From Phycisphaerales bacterium (GTDB taxonomy: Bacteria; Pseudomonadota; Gammaproteobacteria; Competibacterales; Competibacteraceae), in assembly GCA_014879435.1 (NCBI GenBank), contig JACSSB010000340.1, forward strand, positions 1-6,850: a DNA stretch of 6,850 nt. Direction: 5' to 3'. The translations under genes and the position numbers were made by a program. Below are positions 1-6,796 of the stretch, one piece after another. Each line of letters starts with the position of its first letter. The first letter of the stretch is position 1. The notes beneath the pieces were generated by a model, which did no database searches, was not told the origin of the DNA, and saw nothing but the letters and a program-made list of their open reading frames with translations.

Positions 1-69
1 ACTGGATTGCGCCACTTTCCAGGCCAAAGCATGTTCGCGGCCACCGCCGCCTATGATGAGGATGTTCAT
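1..69 (-). CDS. purD: Phosphoribosylamine-glycine ligase (GAR synthetase), N-terminal 23 codons only
   Basis: This is the start of purD, cut by the window edge. The enzyme joins glycine to 5-phosphoribosylamine using ATP, the second step of de novo purine synthesis, in the cytoplasm. The visible peptide begins MNILIIGGGGREHALAW, which matches the family's N-terminal Rossmann-like strand and its glycine-rich loop ending in GREHAL. The ATG at 69-67 matches the usual family start; an ATG directly before it (72-70) would add one Met. A strong ribosome binding site, GAGGAG (84-79), lies 6 to 9 bases upstream of these starts. A third ATG at 76-74 is in another frame and is not used. purD follows purH by about 45 bases, the order usual in gammaproteobacteria, so co-transcription is likely. 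The identity is firm despite the short length, but nothing can be said about the rest of the gene. Confidence 0.93.
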   Translation of the reverse strand, partial: MNILIIGGGGREHALAWKVAQSS

Positions 70-86
70 CATCCATCTCTCCTCAA

Positions 87-108
87 GCGCTCTCCTGCCG
101 GAGAGCGC
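87..108 (-). promoter_or_regulatory. Intercistronic hairpin between purH and purD
   Basis: A perfect inverted repeat, GCGCTCTCC / GGAGAGCGC, encloses a 4-base loop (96-99), starting 7 bases after the purH stop. In the purHD transcript it would form a stable GC-rich stem ending just 2 bases before the purD ribosome binding site. No T-run follows, so a Rho-independent terminator is unlikely. The hexamer GGAGAG of the 3' arm occurs again in the purD ribosome binding site (82-77), so the 5' arm could pair with either. A role in mRNA stability or in tuning purD translation is inference. Confidence 0.7.
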
Positions 109-114
109 GTGTTA

Positions 115-1692
115 TCAATGCCGGAAATGCCGCATTCCAGTGAATACCATGGTCATACCGTGCTCGTCGGCAGCGGCGATCACCTCGTTATCGCGCATGG
201 AGCCGCCCGGCTCGATGATAGCGGTGATACCTTGCTCAGCAGCGAGATCGATGCCGTCGCGGAAGGGGAAAAAGGCATCGGAGGCCATCGCCGCACCTTT
301 CAGGTCCAGCTTTTCCTCGCGCGCTTTCATGATGGCGATATTGGCCGAGAACACCCGGCTCATCTGCCCAGCCCCAACCCCAAGAATCATGCCGTCCTTG
401 CCGTACACGATGGCGTTGGATTTGACGAATTTCACCACTTGCCACGCGAACAGCAGATCGATCATTTCTTGCTCAGTCGGTTGCCGTTTAGTCACCACTT
501 TCAATTCCGCTGGGGTGACACGGCCCAAATCGCGGTCTTGTACCAGCAGGCCGCCGGTGACTCGTTTGTAGTCCCAACCCGCTGCGCGTTCGGCACCCCA
601 AGAACCGCAGGCCAGTACTCGCACATTCTGTTTACTGGCGGTCGCGGCCAAAGCTTCCGGCATCACTTCCGGGGCGATGATGACTTCGACGAACTGTCGA
701 TCCACGATGGCCTTGGCGGTCGCACCATCCAAAGGCCGGTTGAAGGCGATGATGCCGCCAAAAGCTGAAGTCGGATCGGTTTTATAGGCTCGGTCATACG
801 CCTCCAAAATGCTGGAGCCGATGGCCACACCGCAGGGATTGGCATGCTTGACGATCACGCAGGCCGGTACGTCAAAGCCTTTGACGCATTCCAGCGCGGC
901 ATCGGTGTCGGCGACGTTGTTGTAGGACAATTCCTTGCCCTGCAACTGGTGGGCGGTAGCGATACACGCCTCAGCCGGTGCCGGTTCGACGTAAAAGGCT
1001 GCACCCTGATGCGGATTTTCGCCATAACGCATGGCCTGCGCCTTGCGGAACTGGGTGCTATAAGTCCGTGGAAACGGATCACGTTCGCCCTCGCTGCGGA
1101 TCGAACCGAGATAGTTGGCGATGGCGCCATCGTAGCGCGCGGTATGCTCAAACACTTTTACCGCCAGATCGAAGCGCGTGGCAGCACCCACCGCGCCGTT
1201 TTGGGTGCGCATCTCGGCCAACACCCGCACGTAATCGTCGGCATCGACCACCACGGTGACGGCAGCATGATTCTTAGCTGCCGCTCGCAGCATCGTCGGT
1301 CCACCGATATCGATATTTTCAATCGCATGGGCCAGGGTGCAATCCAGCTTGGCGACCGTCGCTTCGAACGGGTAGAGATTCACGACCAATAGATCAATCG
1401 GCGGGATGCCGTGCTCGGCCATCGCCGCATCATCCTTTCCACGGCGGCCCAGCAGGCCACCATGAATTTTCGGATGCAAGGTCTTGAGCCGACCATCCAT
1501 CATCTCAGGAAAGCCGGTGTAATCGGCCACTTCGATCACCGGAAGGCCGTTGTCGGCCAGCAGCTTGGCGGTACCACCCGTCGAGAGCAGTTCCACGCCA
1601 AGTTCGGCCAGGGCACGGGCGAAATCGACGATACCGGTTTTATCGGAAACGCTGAGCAGGGCGCGGCGGATGGGAAGAAGAGTTGAAGTCAT
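115..1692 (-). CDS. purH: Bifunctional AICAR transformylase / IMP cyclohydrolase
   Basis: PurH carries out the last two steps of IMP synthesis: it formylates AICAR with 10-formyltetrahydrofolate, then closes the ring to give IMP. The 525-residue length is close to the usual size, so the gene is complete. The N-terminal MGS-like IMP cyclohydrolase domain spans about residues 8-150, with SVSDKTG (14-20), LSTGGT (36-41) and DGRLKTLHPKIHGG (66-79). The transformylase domain follows, with RYGENPHQ (222-229), the catalytic Lys-His in KHANPCG (282-288), SDAFFPFRDG (471-480) and the typical C-terminus TGMRHFRH. The ATG at 1692 puts the conserved start of domain 1 near residue 10, as in the family; its ribosome binding site is weak (ACGGAA about 8 bases upstream). 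It lies 112 bases after the carbonic anhydrase gene and ahead of purD on the same strand. I saw no clear promoter, PurR-like operator or terminator in the 1693-1804 gap. Confidence 0.98.
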   Translation of the reverse strand: MTSTLLPIRRALLSVSDKTGIVDFARALAELGVELLSTGGTAKLLADNGLPVIEVADYTGFPEMMDGRLKTLHPKIHGGLLGRRGKDDAAMAEHGIPPIDLLVVNLYPFEATVAKLDCTLAHAIENIDIGGPTMLRAAAKNHAAVTVVVDADDYVRVLAEMRTQNGAVGAATRFDLAVKVFEHTARYDGAIANYLGSIRSEGERDPFPRTYSTQFRKAQAMRYGENPHQGAAFYVEPAPAEACIATAHQLQGKELSYNNVADTDAALECVKGFDVPACVIVKHANPCGVAIGSSILEAYDRAYKTDPTSAFGGIIAFNRPLDGATAKAIVDRQFVEVIIAPEVMPEALAATASKQNVRVLACGSWGAERAAGWDYKRVTGGLLVQDRDLGRVTPAELKVVTKRQPTEQEMIDLLFAWQVVKFVKSNAIVYGKDGMILGVGAGQMSRVFSANIAIMKAREEKLDLKGAAMASDAFFPFRDGIDLAAEQGITAIIEPGGSMRDNEVIAAADEHGMTMVFTGMRHFRH

Positions 1693-1804
1693 TGCAAAAA
1701 TTCCGTTACGTCGATCAGTTGGGGTGATTCATGCCCATCAGGCAAGAGAAACGGGGGCTAGGCGCGGAGCCTATTACAAATGGGGTTCGTGAAGCAGTGA
1801 GCGG

Positions 1805-2470
1805 TCAGCTCTCTGTTTCGGAGGCTGGCCCCAGATAAAGATCGTAGAAGCGGTCTTTTTCTGGGTCATACTGCATCAATTCGCCATTTTCCAGATCATA
1901 GTACCAGCCATAGAGAAACAAACGACCCTCTTCGACCCGCTGACGGATGAAAGGGAAGGTCATCAGATTGTTCAGCGAGACGCGCACTCCGACGCGCTCG
2001 CAAGCCCGCTGCTTGAATTCAATGCTGGAATCTGCCCAGCGGTGCACGACCTCGTCACGAGCGGGGGCGGCAATCTGTACCCAGGGGCTGATGAAACCCT
2101 CGCCCTCGTCGTGTTCGCCGTAACCGCCCAATAGCGCTTTGATGCCACCGCAGTGCGAATGGCCGAGTACGACGATGTTATGGACATCCAGATTACAGAC
2201 CGCAAATTCCAGAGCAGCGCTGGTGCCGTGGTAGAGTCCTTTAGTCTCGTAAGGCGGCACTAGATTGGCGACATTGCGCACCACGAATAGATCGCCGGGT
2301 GCGGAATCGGTGAGGATAGCGGGGTCCGCTCGCGAATCGCTGCACCCGATCAACAAGGTGTGTGGGGTTTGTCCCTGCATCGCCAACCGGTTGAACAACT
2401 CCCGGTTTGGTTCGAAGCTCTTAACACGAAAGCGCTGGAAACCTTTGATCAGTTCTTGGATGTCGGTCAT
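1805..2470 (-). CDS. Beta-class carbonic anhydrase, CynT-like
   Basis: A zinc enzyme interconverting CO2 and bicarbonate, expected in the cytoplasm because no signal peptide is visible. The 221 residues match the family's usual length of about 220. The active-site motifs are intact: CSDSR (43-47) supplies the first zinc-ligand Cys and the Asp-Arg pair, and GHSHCGG (103-109) supplies the His (104) and second Cys (107). GDLFVVRNVANLV (59-71) and SAALEFAV (84-91) are also family-typical. From memory, the N-terminus (IKGFQRFR) and overall pattern resemble E. coli CynT more than E. coli Can. No cyanase gene is visible, so I give no symbol. The ATG at 2470 fits the family N-terminus, but no good Shine-Dalgarno sequence precedes it. 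A perfect TATAAT lies about 37 bases upstream. Bicarbonate supply for biosynthesis, including the carboxylation step of purine synthesis, is a plausible role given purHD downstream, but this is inferred. Confidence 0.95.
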   Translation of the reverse strand: MTDIQELIKGFQRFRVKSFEPNRELFNRLAMQGQTPHTLLIGCSDSRADPAILTDSAPGDLFVVRNVANLVPPYETKGLYHGTSAALEFAVCNLDVHNIVVLGHSHCGGIKALLGGYGEHDEGEGFISPWVQIAAPARDEVVHRWADSSIEFKQRACERVGVRVSLNNLMTFPFIRQRVEEGRLFLYGWYYDLENGELMQYDPEKDRFYDLYLGPASETES

Positions 2471-2506
2471 GGCAGATCACTGTGATGGCTTGAATTTTGC
2501 CCCATT

Positions 2507-2512
2507 ATTATA
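2507..2512 (-). promoter_or_regulatory. Candidate -10 element for the carbonic anhydrase gene
   Basis: A perfect TATAAT reads leftward and would place a transcription start near 2500, giving a leader of about 30 bases before the ATG at 2470. No good -35 hexamer lies 16-18 bases upstream (CAGAAG at 17) and there is no extended -10 TG. It is therefore only a candidate, perhaps activator-dependent. The nearby tandem TGGTTA TGGTTA (2516-2527) could be a binding site, but this is speculative. Confidence 0.35.
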
Positions 2513-2565
2513 ACTGGTTATGGTTATACCTTCTGTTTCCAGACAATTTGTTCGCTCATTGCGTT

Positions 2566-2600
2566 CCGATATCCTCCGGGTCTAACCCCGTCAATATCGG
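2566..2600. promoter_or_regulatory. Nested inverted repeat in the divergent intergenic region
   Basis: Outer arms CCGATAT (2566-2572) and ATATCGG (2594-2600) match perfectly over 7 bp. Between them, GGGT and ACCC form an inner 4-bp stem around a CTA loop, separated from the outer stem by a roughly symmetric internal loop. The element sits about 100 bases before the srfB start. It could be a two-arm operator or a structured mRNA leader if transcription starts upstream of it. There is no T-run, so it is not a typical terminator. Its function is unknown. Confidence 0.4.
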
Positions 2601-2610
2601 TAAGACGGAA

Positions 2611-2634
2611 GCCACCGGCCATTTTCCGGGGGGC
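2611..2634. promoter_or_regulatory. Second short inverted repeat upstream of srfB
   Basis: GCC-A-CCGG (2611-2618) can pair with CCGG-GG-GGC (2626-2634) around a 7-base loop, giving 7 GC pairs interrupted by a small internal loop. It lies 10 bases after the nested inverted repeat and about 68 bases before the srfB start. A TAAAAT (2650-2655), one mismatch from the -10 consensus, follows it without a recognisable -35. It may be a structured leader or a chance GC-rich pairing. Confidence 0.25.
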
Positions 2635-2689
2635 GTGCGAAAATACAGGTAAAATGGAAAGGACCGATACCAACGGAAAGTGCAGCGCG

Positions 2690-2696
2690 AAGGTGG
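2690..2696 (+). promoter_or_regulatory. Ribosome binding site that decides the srfB start
   Basis: AAGGTGG differs by one base from the ideal AAGGAGG and ends 5 bases before the ATG at 2702. The alternative in-frame ATG at 2654 has only a weak AGGT three bases upstream, and its extra 16 residues look unlike the family start. The later ATG is therefore preferred. Confidence 0.65.
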
Positions 2697-2701
2697 GAAA
2701 C

Positions 2702-5632
2702 ATGCTGGCAAAGCTCAAGAATTACGGTCCACTGATCAATCTGATCCCCAACACCGCCATCCAATTTTTGGATTTCGGTTTCAACCTCAATACGGTTCGG
2801 GTATCGCGGGCCTTTCTGACCGAAACCGGCGCAGATGGGCGTCCGACGTTGACCGCGCTGTATCCCGACGATGCGAGCGGCCAATTCCTGACCCAGGACG
2901 GCCGGATCGCGCAAGCGGAGCAGGTCTTTTCCTACAATGCCGCCAAGGCTGTGGCGCTGTTCGATGGCGCTTGGTTGCCGTTACCCTTTCCGCGCATCCG
3001 CGAGCCGAATCCAGATGGTCACCATCTCTTCGACAAAGGACCGGTCAATTGGGCGCGGGCGCGATTGGTGGAATTAGCGACTCCCGATGCCGAAGGCAAT
3101 ACCCATCGCGTTACCTTGGCCTTCGATACCCAACTGCTACCGACCCGCGAAGGCCGACCCTATCTCGCGCCCAGCCCGCTGGACATGCAATCCGGCGAGG
3201 AGTTTGCCCTGAGCGATGCCGAGGCCGACACCACTTGGTTTCTGGAACAGGAGTGGGTACGCGAGTGGTTGTACCAACGGTTTTATACCTACGAACGCCG
3301 TCGGCGTGCCCCGCGTCGTGTGGACGAAGCCGAATTGCGCAGCAGTCCAGATGCACCAGCCGCTTGGTTGACGGTGTTGACTCTGCTGCAGCGGGCAGTG
3401 CGGCCACCCCGTTTACGTTTCAGCTTTGTCGATAGCGGATCGACCCTCCGCCACAATCGACCGGTGGATGTCGATCTGGTACTGGACATCGGCAATTCCC
3501 GCACCTGCGGCATGCTGATGGAGACCAGTGGCGACGATCCGGTGGATATGAACGACAGCTACCGGCTGGAATTGCGCGATCTGAGTCAACCAGAGCAGGT
3601 CTACGACGAGCCTTTCCCCAGCCGGATCGAGTTTGTACGCAGCGGCTTTGGCGACGAAAAATTATCGCGGCGCAGCGGTCGCAACAGTGCTTTCCTGTGG
3701 CCAACAGTAACTCGGGTGGGTTTCGAGGCGCGGGCGCTGTCTTATTACAGCCACGGCACTGAAGGCAATACCGGGCTGTCCAGTCCCAAACGTTATCTGT
3801 GGGACACCGATCCTCGTCATCACGCTTGGCGTTTCAACCCTGGACCGGACGGGGCGAGTGGCGACAGTGGTCCGGTCACCACCGGCCCCTTCGTTGGCCA
3901 ACTACGTGAGGATGGCGAGGTGCTGTCACCGGGCGAGCCGCCAGCGGTGACCGCTTTGTTCTCACGCGGCGCGCTGATGAGCTTTTTCGTGGCCGAAGTG
4001 CTGCTGCAAGCTTTCGTGCAGATCAACTCCCCTGGTCGTCGCTACGAACGCGCTTATTCCGACGCCCCGCGCCGTTTGCGACGGATGATCCTGACGCTAC
4101 CCACCGCCATGCCGCTGGCCGAGCGCAAACTGTTCAGCCGTCGGGTCCATACCGCCATCCGTTTGACTTGGCGCGCTTTGGGGCTGCCAGAAGATCAGGC
4201 ACCGGAACCGTTCCTGCAATGGGACGAGGCAACCGGTACCCAGATCGTGTTTCTCTATAACGAGATCAAGCACAACTTTCAGGGCGATGCCGCCTTGTTC
4301 TTTCAGGTATTTGGACGGACACGCGAGAATTACGGCGAAGCACCCTGCTTGCGGCTGGCCAGCATCGATATCGGCGGCGGCACTACCGATCTGATCATCA
4401 CCACCTATCAATTGGAAGGTGGCACGGCGGTCAAACCCACCCAGGAATTCCGCGAGGGTTTCAACATCGCCGGTGATGATGTGCTGTGTGGGTTGATCGA
4501 GCGCAACGTATTACCGGCGTTGCTGGAGGCGATTCATCAGAGTGGGGCGGCCAATCCTGAGGAACTGCTGGCGCGATTGCTGGGAGCCAATCGTGGCGAT
4601 CAGGCCGAACGCGACCGCACCCTGCGTCGGCAATTCGCCAATCAGGTGACGCTACCGCTGGCACTGGAGTTGTTGCATCGCTACGAAAACGCCGATCTTA
4701 GCACCAGTAATGAAGCGGTGACTTTGAAACTGGCCGATGTCTATCCCTCGGGTTCCGGGCCACATGAACAAGTAGTGGCATTTCTGGAAGGAGCGGTGCG
4801 CGAGGCCGGAGGTCGTGAGTTTCGACTGGCTGAGATTCCATTTGCGACCACCATGTTGGCGCTGGATACCACGGTGCGCCGCATTCTCGGTCAGGTACTG
4901 AGCGATCTGTGCGAGGTGGTCCATCTGTATGATTGTGACTATCTGCTGGTTTCCGGGCGTCCCTGTCGCTTGCCTGCGATACGGGCAGCGATTCTGGCCA
5001 AGCTACCGGCCCCGCCGGATCGCATCATCAGTCTGCATGCCTATCGGGTGGGTCACTGGTATCCGTTCCGCTCGGTCAGTGGCCGCTTGACCGATCCCAA
5101 GACTACGGCAGCGGTCGGTGCGATGGTGTGCGCGCTGTCGGAAGGGCAGTTGTACAAGTTCAACCTACGCAGCCGCGAATTGGGGATGAAGTCCACTGCC
5201 CGCTTCATCGGTGTGCTGGAGCAGACTGGCCGACTCAAGCAGGAAAACGTGCTGTTCGCCAATCTGGAACTGGAGGATCGTAAGACGCGATTGCCGGAAG
5301 CGACCTTCGATTTTTATGCGCCGGTGTTCCTAGGATTTCGGCAACTGAATGTCGAACGCTGGCCCGCTTCACCGTTGTATCGCGTGACTTTCGCCCAACC
5401 GCGTGATGCCAGCACCAAGGTGCTACCCCTTAAAGTCACGTTGGAGCGTTCCACCGAGGAGAACGTCGATTTGGATTTCAAGGTACTCGACGTGAACGAC
5501 GCGGCGGGTAATCAGCAGCCGGGTGGAGTGGTACTGTTGAAGCTGCAAACGCTCAAGGATGAATACGGCTACTGGCTAGATACTGGCATTTTCTCGATTT
5601 CCGCCTGGGCTGGCGATGCGCCACGCCATTGA
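2702..5632 (+). CDS. srfB: SrfB-family protein, large Hsp70/actin-like (ASKHA) ATPase-type protein
   Basis: Recognised from memory as SrfB-like by its N-terminus (LINLIPNTAIQFLDFGFN), its length of 976 residues (family about 1000) and the LVLDIGNSRTCG signature. In Salmonella, srfB is named as an SsrB-regulated gene; its biochemical role is not established. The sequence carries the actin/Hsp70 nucleotide-binding signature in order: phosphate-1 DIGNSRTCG (262-270), a buried strand ILTLPT (463-468), phosphate-2 DIGGGTTDL (556-564), AGDD (590-593) at the usual GG-x-x-D position, adenosine-like LLVSGRPCRLPAI (748-760) and a connect-2-like TTAAVGAMV (801-809). About 250 residues precede phosphate-1 and about 165 follow connect-2, with no recognised domain. 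No signal peptide or membrane segment is evident, so a cytoplasmic location is likely. The ATG at 2702 is chosen for its ribosome binding site. The membrane protein gene follows after 33 bases, suggesting an operon. No srfA or srfC is visible. ATP binding is inferred from the motifs. Confidence 0.87.
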   Translation: MLAKLKNYGPLINLIPNTAIQFLDFGFNLNTVRVSRAFLTETGADGRPTLTALYPDDASGQFLTQDGRIAQAEQVFSYNAAKAVALFDGAWLPLPFPRIREPNPDGHHLFDKGPVNWARARLVELATPDAEGNTHRVTLAFDTQLLPTREGRPYLAPSPLDMQSGEEFALSDAEADTTWFLEQEWVREWLYQRFYTYERRRRAPRRVDEAELRSSPDAPAAWLTVLTLLQRAVRPPRLRFSFVDSGSTLRHNRPVDVDLVLDIGNSRTCGMLMETSGDDPVDMNDSYRLELRDLSQPEQVYDEPFPSRIEFVRSGFGDEKLSRRSGRNSAFLWPTVTRVGFEARALSYYSHGTEGNTGLSSPKRYLWDTDPRHHAWRFNPGPDGASGDSGPVTTGPFVGQLREDGEVLSPGEPPAVTALFSRGALMSFFVAEVLLQAFVQINSPGRRYERAYSDAPRRLRRMILTLPTAMPLAERKLFSRRVHTAIRLTWRALGLPEDQAPEPFLQWDEATGTQIVFLYNEIKHNFQGDAALFFQVFGRTRENYGEAPCLRLASIDIGGGTTDLIITTYQLEGGTAVKPTQEFREGFNIAGDDVLCGLIERNVLPALLEAIHQSGAANPEELLARLLGANRGDQAERDRTLRRQFANQVTLPLALELLHRYENADLSTSNEAVTLKLADVYPSGSGPHEQVVAFLEGAVREAGGREFRLAEIPFATTMLALDTTVRRILGQVLSDLCEVVHLYDCDYLLVSGRPCRLPAIRAAILAKLPAPPDRIISLHAYRVGHWYPFRSVSGRLTDPKTTAAVGAMVCALSEGQLYKFNLRSRELGMKSTARFIGVLEQTGRLKQENVLFANLELEDRKTRLPEATFDFYAPVFLGFRQLNVERWPASPLYRVTFAQPRDASTKVLPLKVTLERSTEENVDLDFKVLDVNDAAGNQQPGGVVLLKLQTLKDEYGYWLDTGIFSISAWAGDAPRH

Positions 5633-5665
5633 TTGTGCACCCCGTTATCGTGGAGTGATTCTTCT

Positions 5666-6796
5666 GTGAAAGCCTCTTCTCTGCATCCCAGCCTGCAAAG
5701 ACTGGCCGCCGTACATCGTCGGCGTCTACGCATGTTTGGTTTGCTGTTTTTCATGTTCATGGCCGCAGCTCTGATATTCATGATGACCATGGCGCTGACC
5801 CACCGCGATATGACGAACTTGTTGATTTTCGCGATTGGTGGCTTAGTCATGCTACCAGTCATGGCGCTGATGGGTGGTTTATTGTGGTATCTGGAGCGAT
5901 GGCAGGCGCGGCGATTGAACGCGGCCGATCAGTTATTGCAGGCGGATGCCCCAGTCATTGCCCGACTGACGCCGACTGGCTTGGCCAATCGGACTGGGGT
6001 GCTGGTGGCGATGTATCCCGAAACACAAAACGGATCAGCGGCGGCTGAACCCCTTTTTGCAGTGCTCGACCCCACCGCTCGTTTGGGGCGGACGCCGCAA
6101 CAGGAATCGACAGCGCGGTTGTACTGCGCCAAGCAGGAACCCGGCGAAGCGCTGGTCGTACTGCAAGAGCATGACAATGCCGTGCTGGGCAAGTTGGTAA
6201 CTTGGGAGCGCTACCATCGCCAGATGACATGGACAAAGGCACTGGCGCTGAGTGTGATCTTGCTGGGGGTAACAGCGCTGGTGGTGTCCGTCACGAGAGA
6301 TTTTTGGAAATATCTGGATTTGGAACAGGCGCAGCAAGCTGCTACTGCGAGCGAAAAGTGGCCCTCAACGATGGGCACGGTACGTAATAGAGAATTGATG
6401 AGTGTCGAAATGCTTCAGAAAAATACCGTAGTAACCGCTTATGAAGCACGGGTTGAGTTTGAGTATCCGGTGGCGGGAACAACTCATCATGGTGATCTCC
6501 TGGCTTTTTGCCAGCCGCCCAGTCTGATAAGGACGCCGGTAGAAGCACGGTTAGCGCGCTATTCCGTCAATGCCTCCGTCGAGGTGCATTACGATCCGGC
6601 TGATCCAGCGCGCGCTGTACTGGAACCGGGCCACGCCGAAGACTGTACCCCGATATTGGATATGGCATGGCGGGAGCTGCTGCTGTCATTTGGATTGGGA
6701 TTTATCGGGTTGCTAGTATCGCTTGGCGTGGTGGTGATCTGGGAACTTCGCAGGCGGCGTCAAATGCTTCAGGGATGGGTACGACCGGGTTCGTAG
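5666..6796 (+). CDS. Four-pass inner-membrane protein with a DUF3592-type domain
   Basis: Function unknown. From the GTG start the protein has 376 residues. Hydrophobic segments lie at about 23-43, 51-75, 191-210 and 338-359. Arg clusters before segment 1 (HRRRLR) and after segment 4 (LRRRRQ) put both ends in the cytoplasm. The soluble stretch at about 76-190 would then be cytoplasmic and the 211-337 stretch periplasmic. The latter resembles DUF3592: WPSTMGTV (232-239), then VEFEYPVAGTTHHGD (263-277), then VEVHYDPADPARAVLEPG (305-322). The cytoplasmic stretch is not recognised. The GTG at 5666 is preferred because TGGAG (5651-5655) lies 10 bases upstream; a TTG at 5633, right after the srfB stop, would add 11 residues with no visible ribosome binding site. 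Close spacing behind srfB suggests co-transcription and perhaps a shared role. The last residues (about LQGWVRPGS) are encoded by a repeat copy, so the tail may be recently altered. Confidence 0.8.
   Translation: MKASSLHPSLQRLAAVHRRRLRMFGLLFFMFMAAALIFMMTMALTHRDMTNLLIFAIGGLVMLPVMALMGGLLWYLERWQARRLNAADQLLQADAPVIARLTPTGLANRTGVLVAMYPETQNGSAAAEPLFAVLDPTARLGRTPQQESTARLYCAKQEPGEALVVLQEHDNAVLGKLVTWERYHRQMTWTKALALSVILLGVTALVVSVTRDFWKYLDLEQAQQAATASEKWPSTMGTVRNRELMSVEMLQKNTVVTAYEARVEFEYPVAGTTHHGDLLAFCQPPSLIRTPVEARLARYSVNASVEVHYDPADPARAVLEPGHAEDCTPILDMAWRELLLSFGLGFIGLLVSLGVVVIWELRRRRQMLQGWVRPGS

Noticed and set aside
7..768. Long plus-strand open frame (253 codons)
   Set aside because: It lies opposite purH and the start of purD, both firmly identified. 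Its translation is low in complexity and matches no family I know. It is a shadow of GC-rich coding DNA.
844..1392. Plus-strand open frame (182 codons) within purH
   Set aside because: Antisense to the transformylase and cyclohydrolase coding sequence, with no ribosome binding site or family motif.
1753..1775. Possible terminator between the carbonic anhydrase gene and purH
   Set aside because: GGCT / AGCC can form only a 4-bp stem and no T-run follows on the minus strand.
1773..1797. Possible diverged third copy of the terminal 30-base repeat
   Set aside because: It shares only the short string GGGTTCGT and a loosely similar TACAAA. The palindrome is not kept, so chance is the better explanation.
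2654..2701. Longer N-terminus for SrfB from the ATG at 2654
   Set aside because: The extra 16 residues are unlike the family start, its ribosome binding site is weak, and AAGGTGG stands 5 bases before the ATG at 2702. It overlaps a possible -10 (TAAAAT).
2591..2914. Minus-strand open frame (107 codons) overlapping the srfB start
   Set aside because: Most of it is antisense to conserved SrfB codons, and it shows no recognisable protein motif.
5633..5665. TTG start for the membrane protein directly after the srfB stop
   Set aside because: It would need a rare start codon without a visible ribosome binding site. The GTG at 5666 has GGAG at suitable spacing and gives a normal N-terminus before the first membrane segment.
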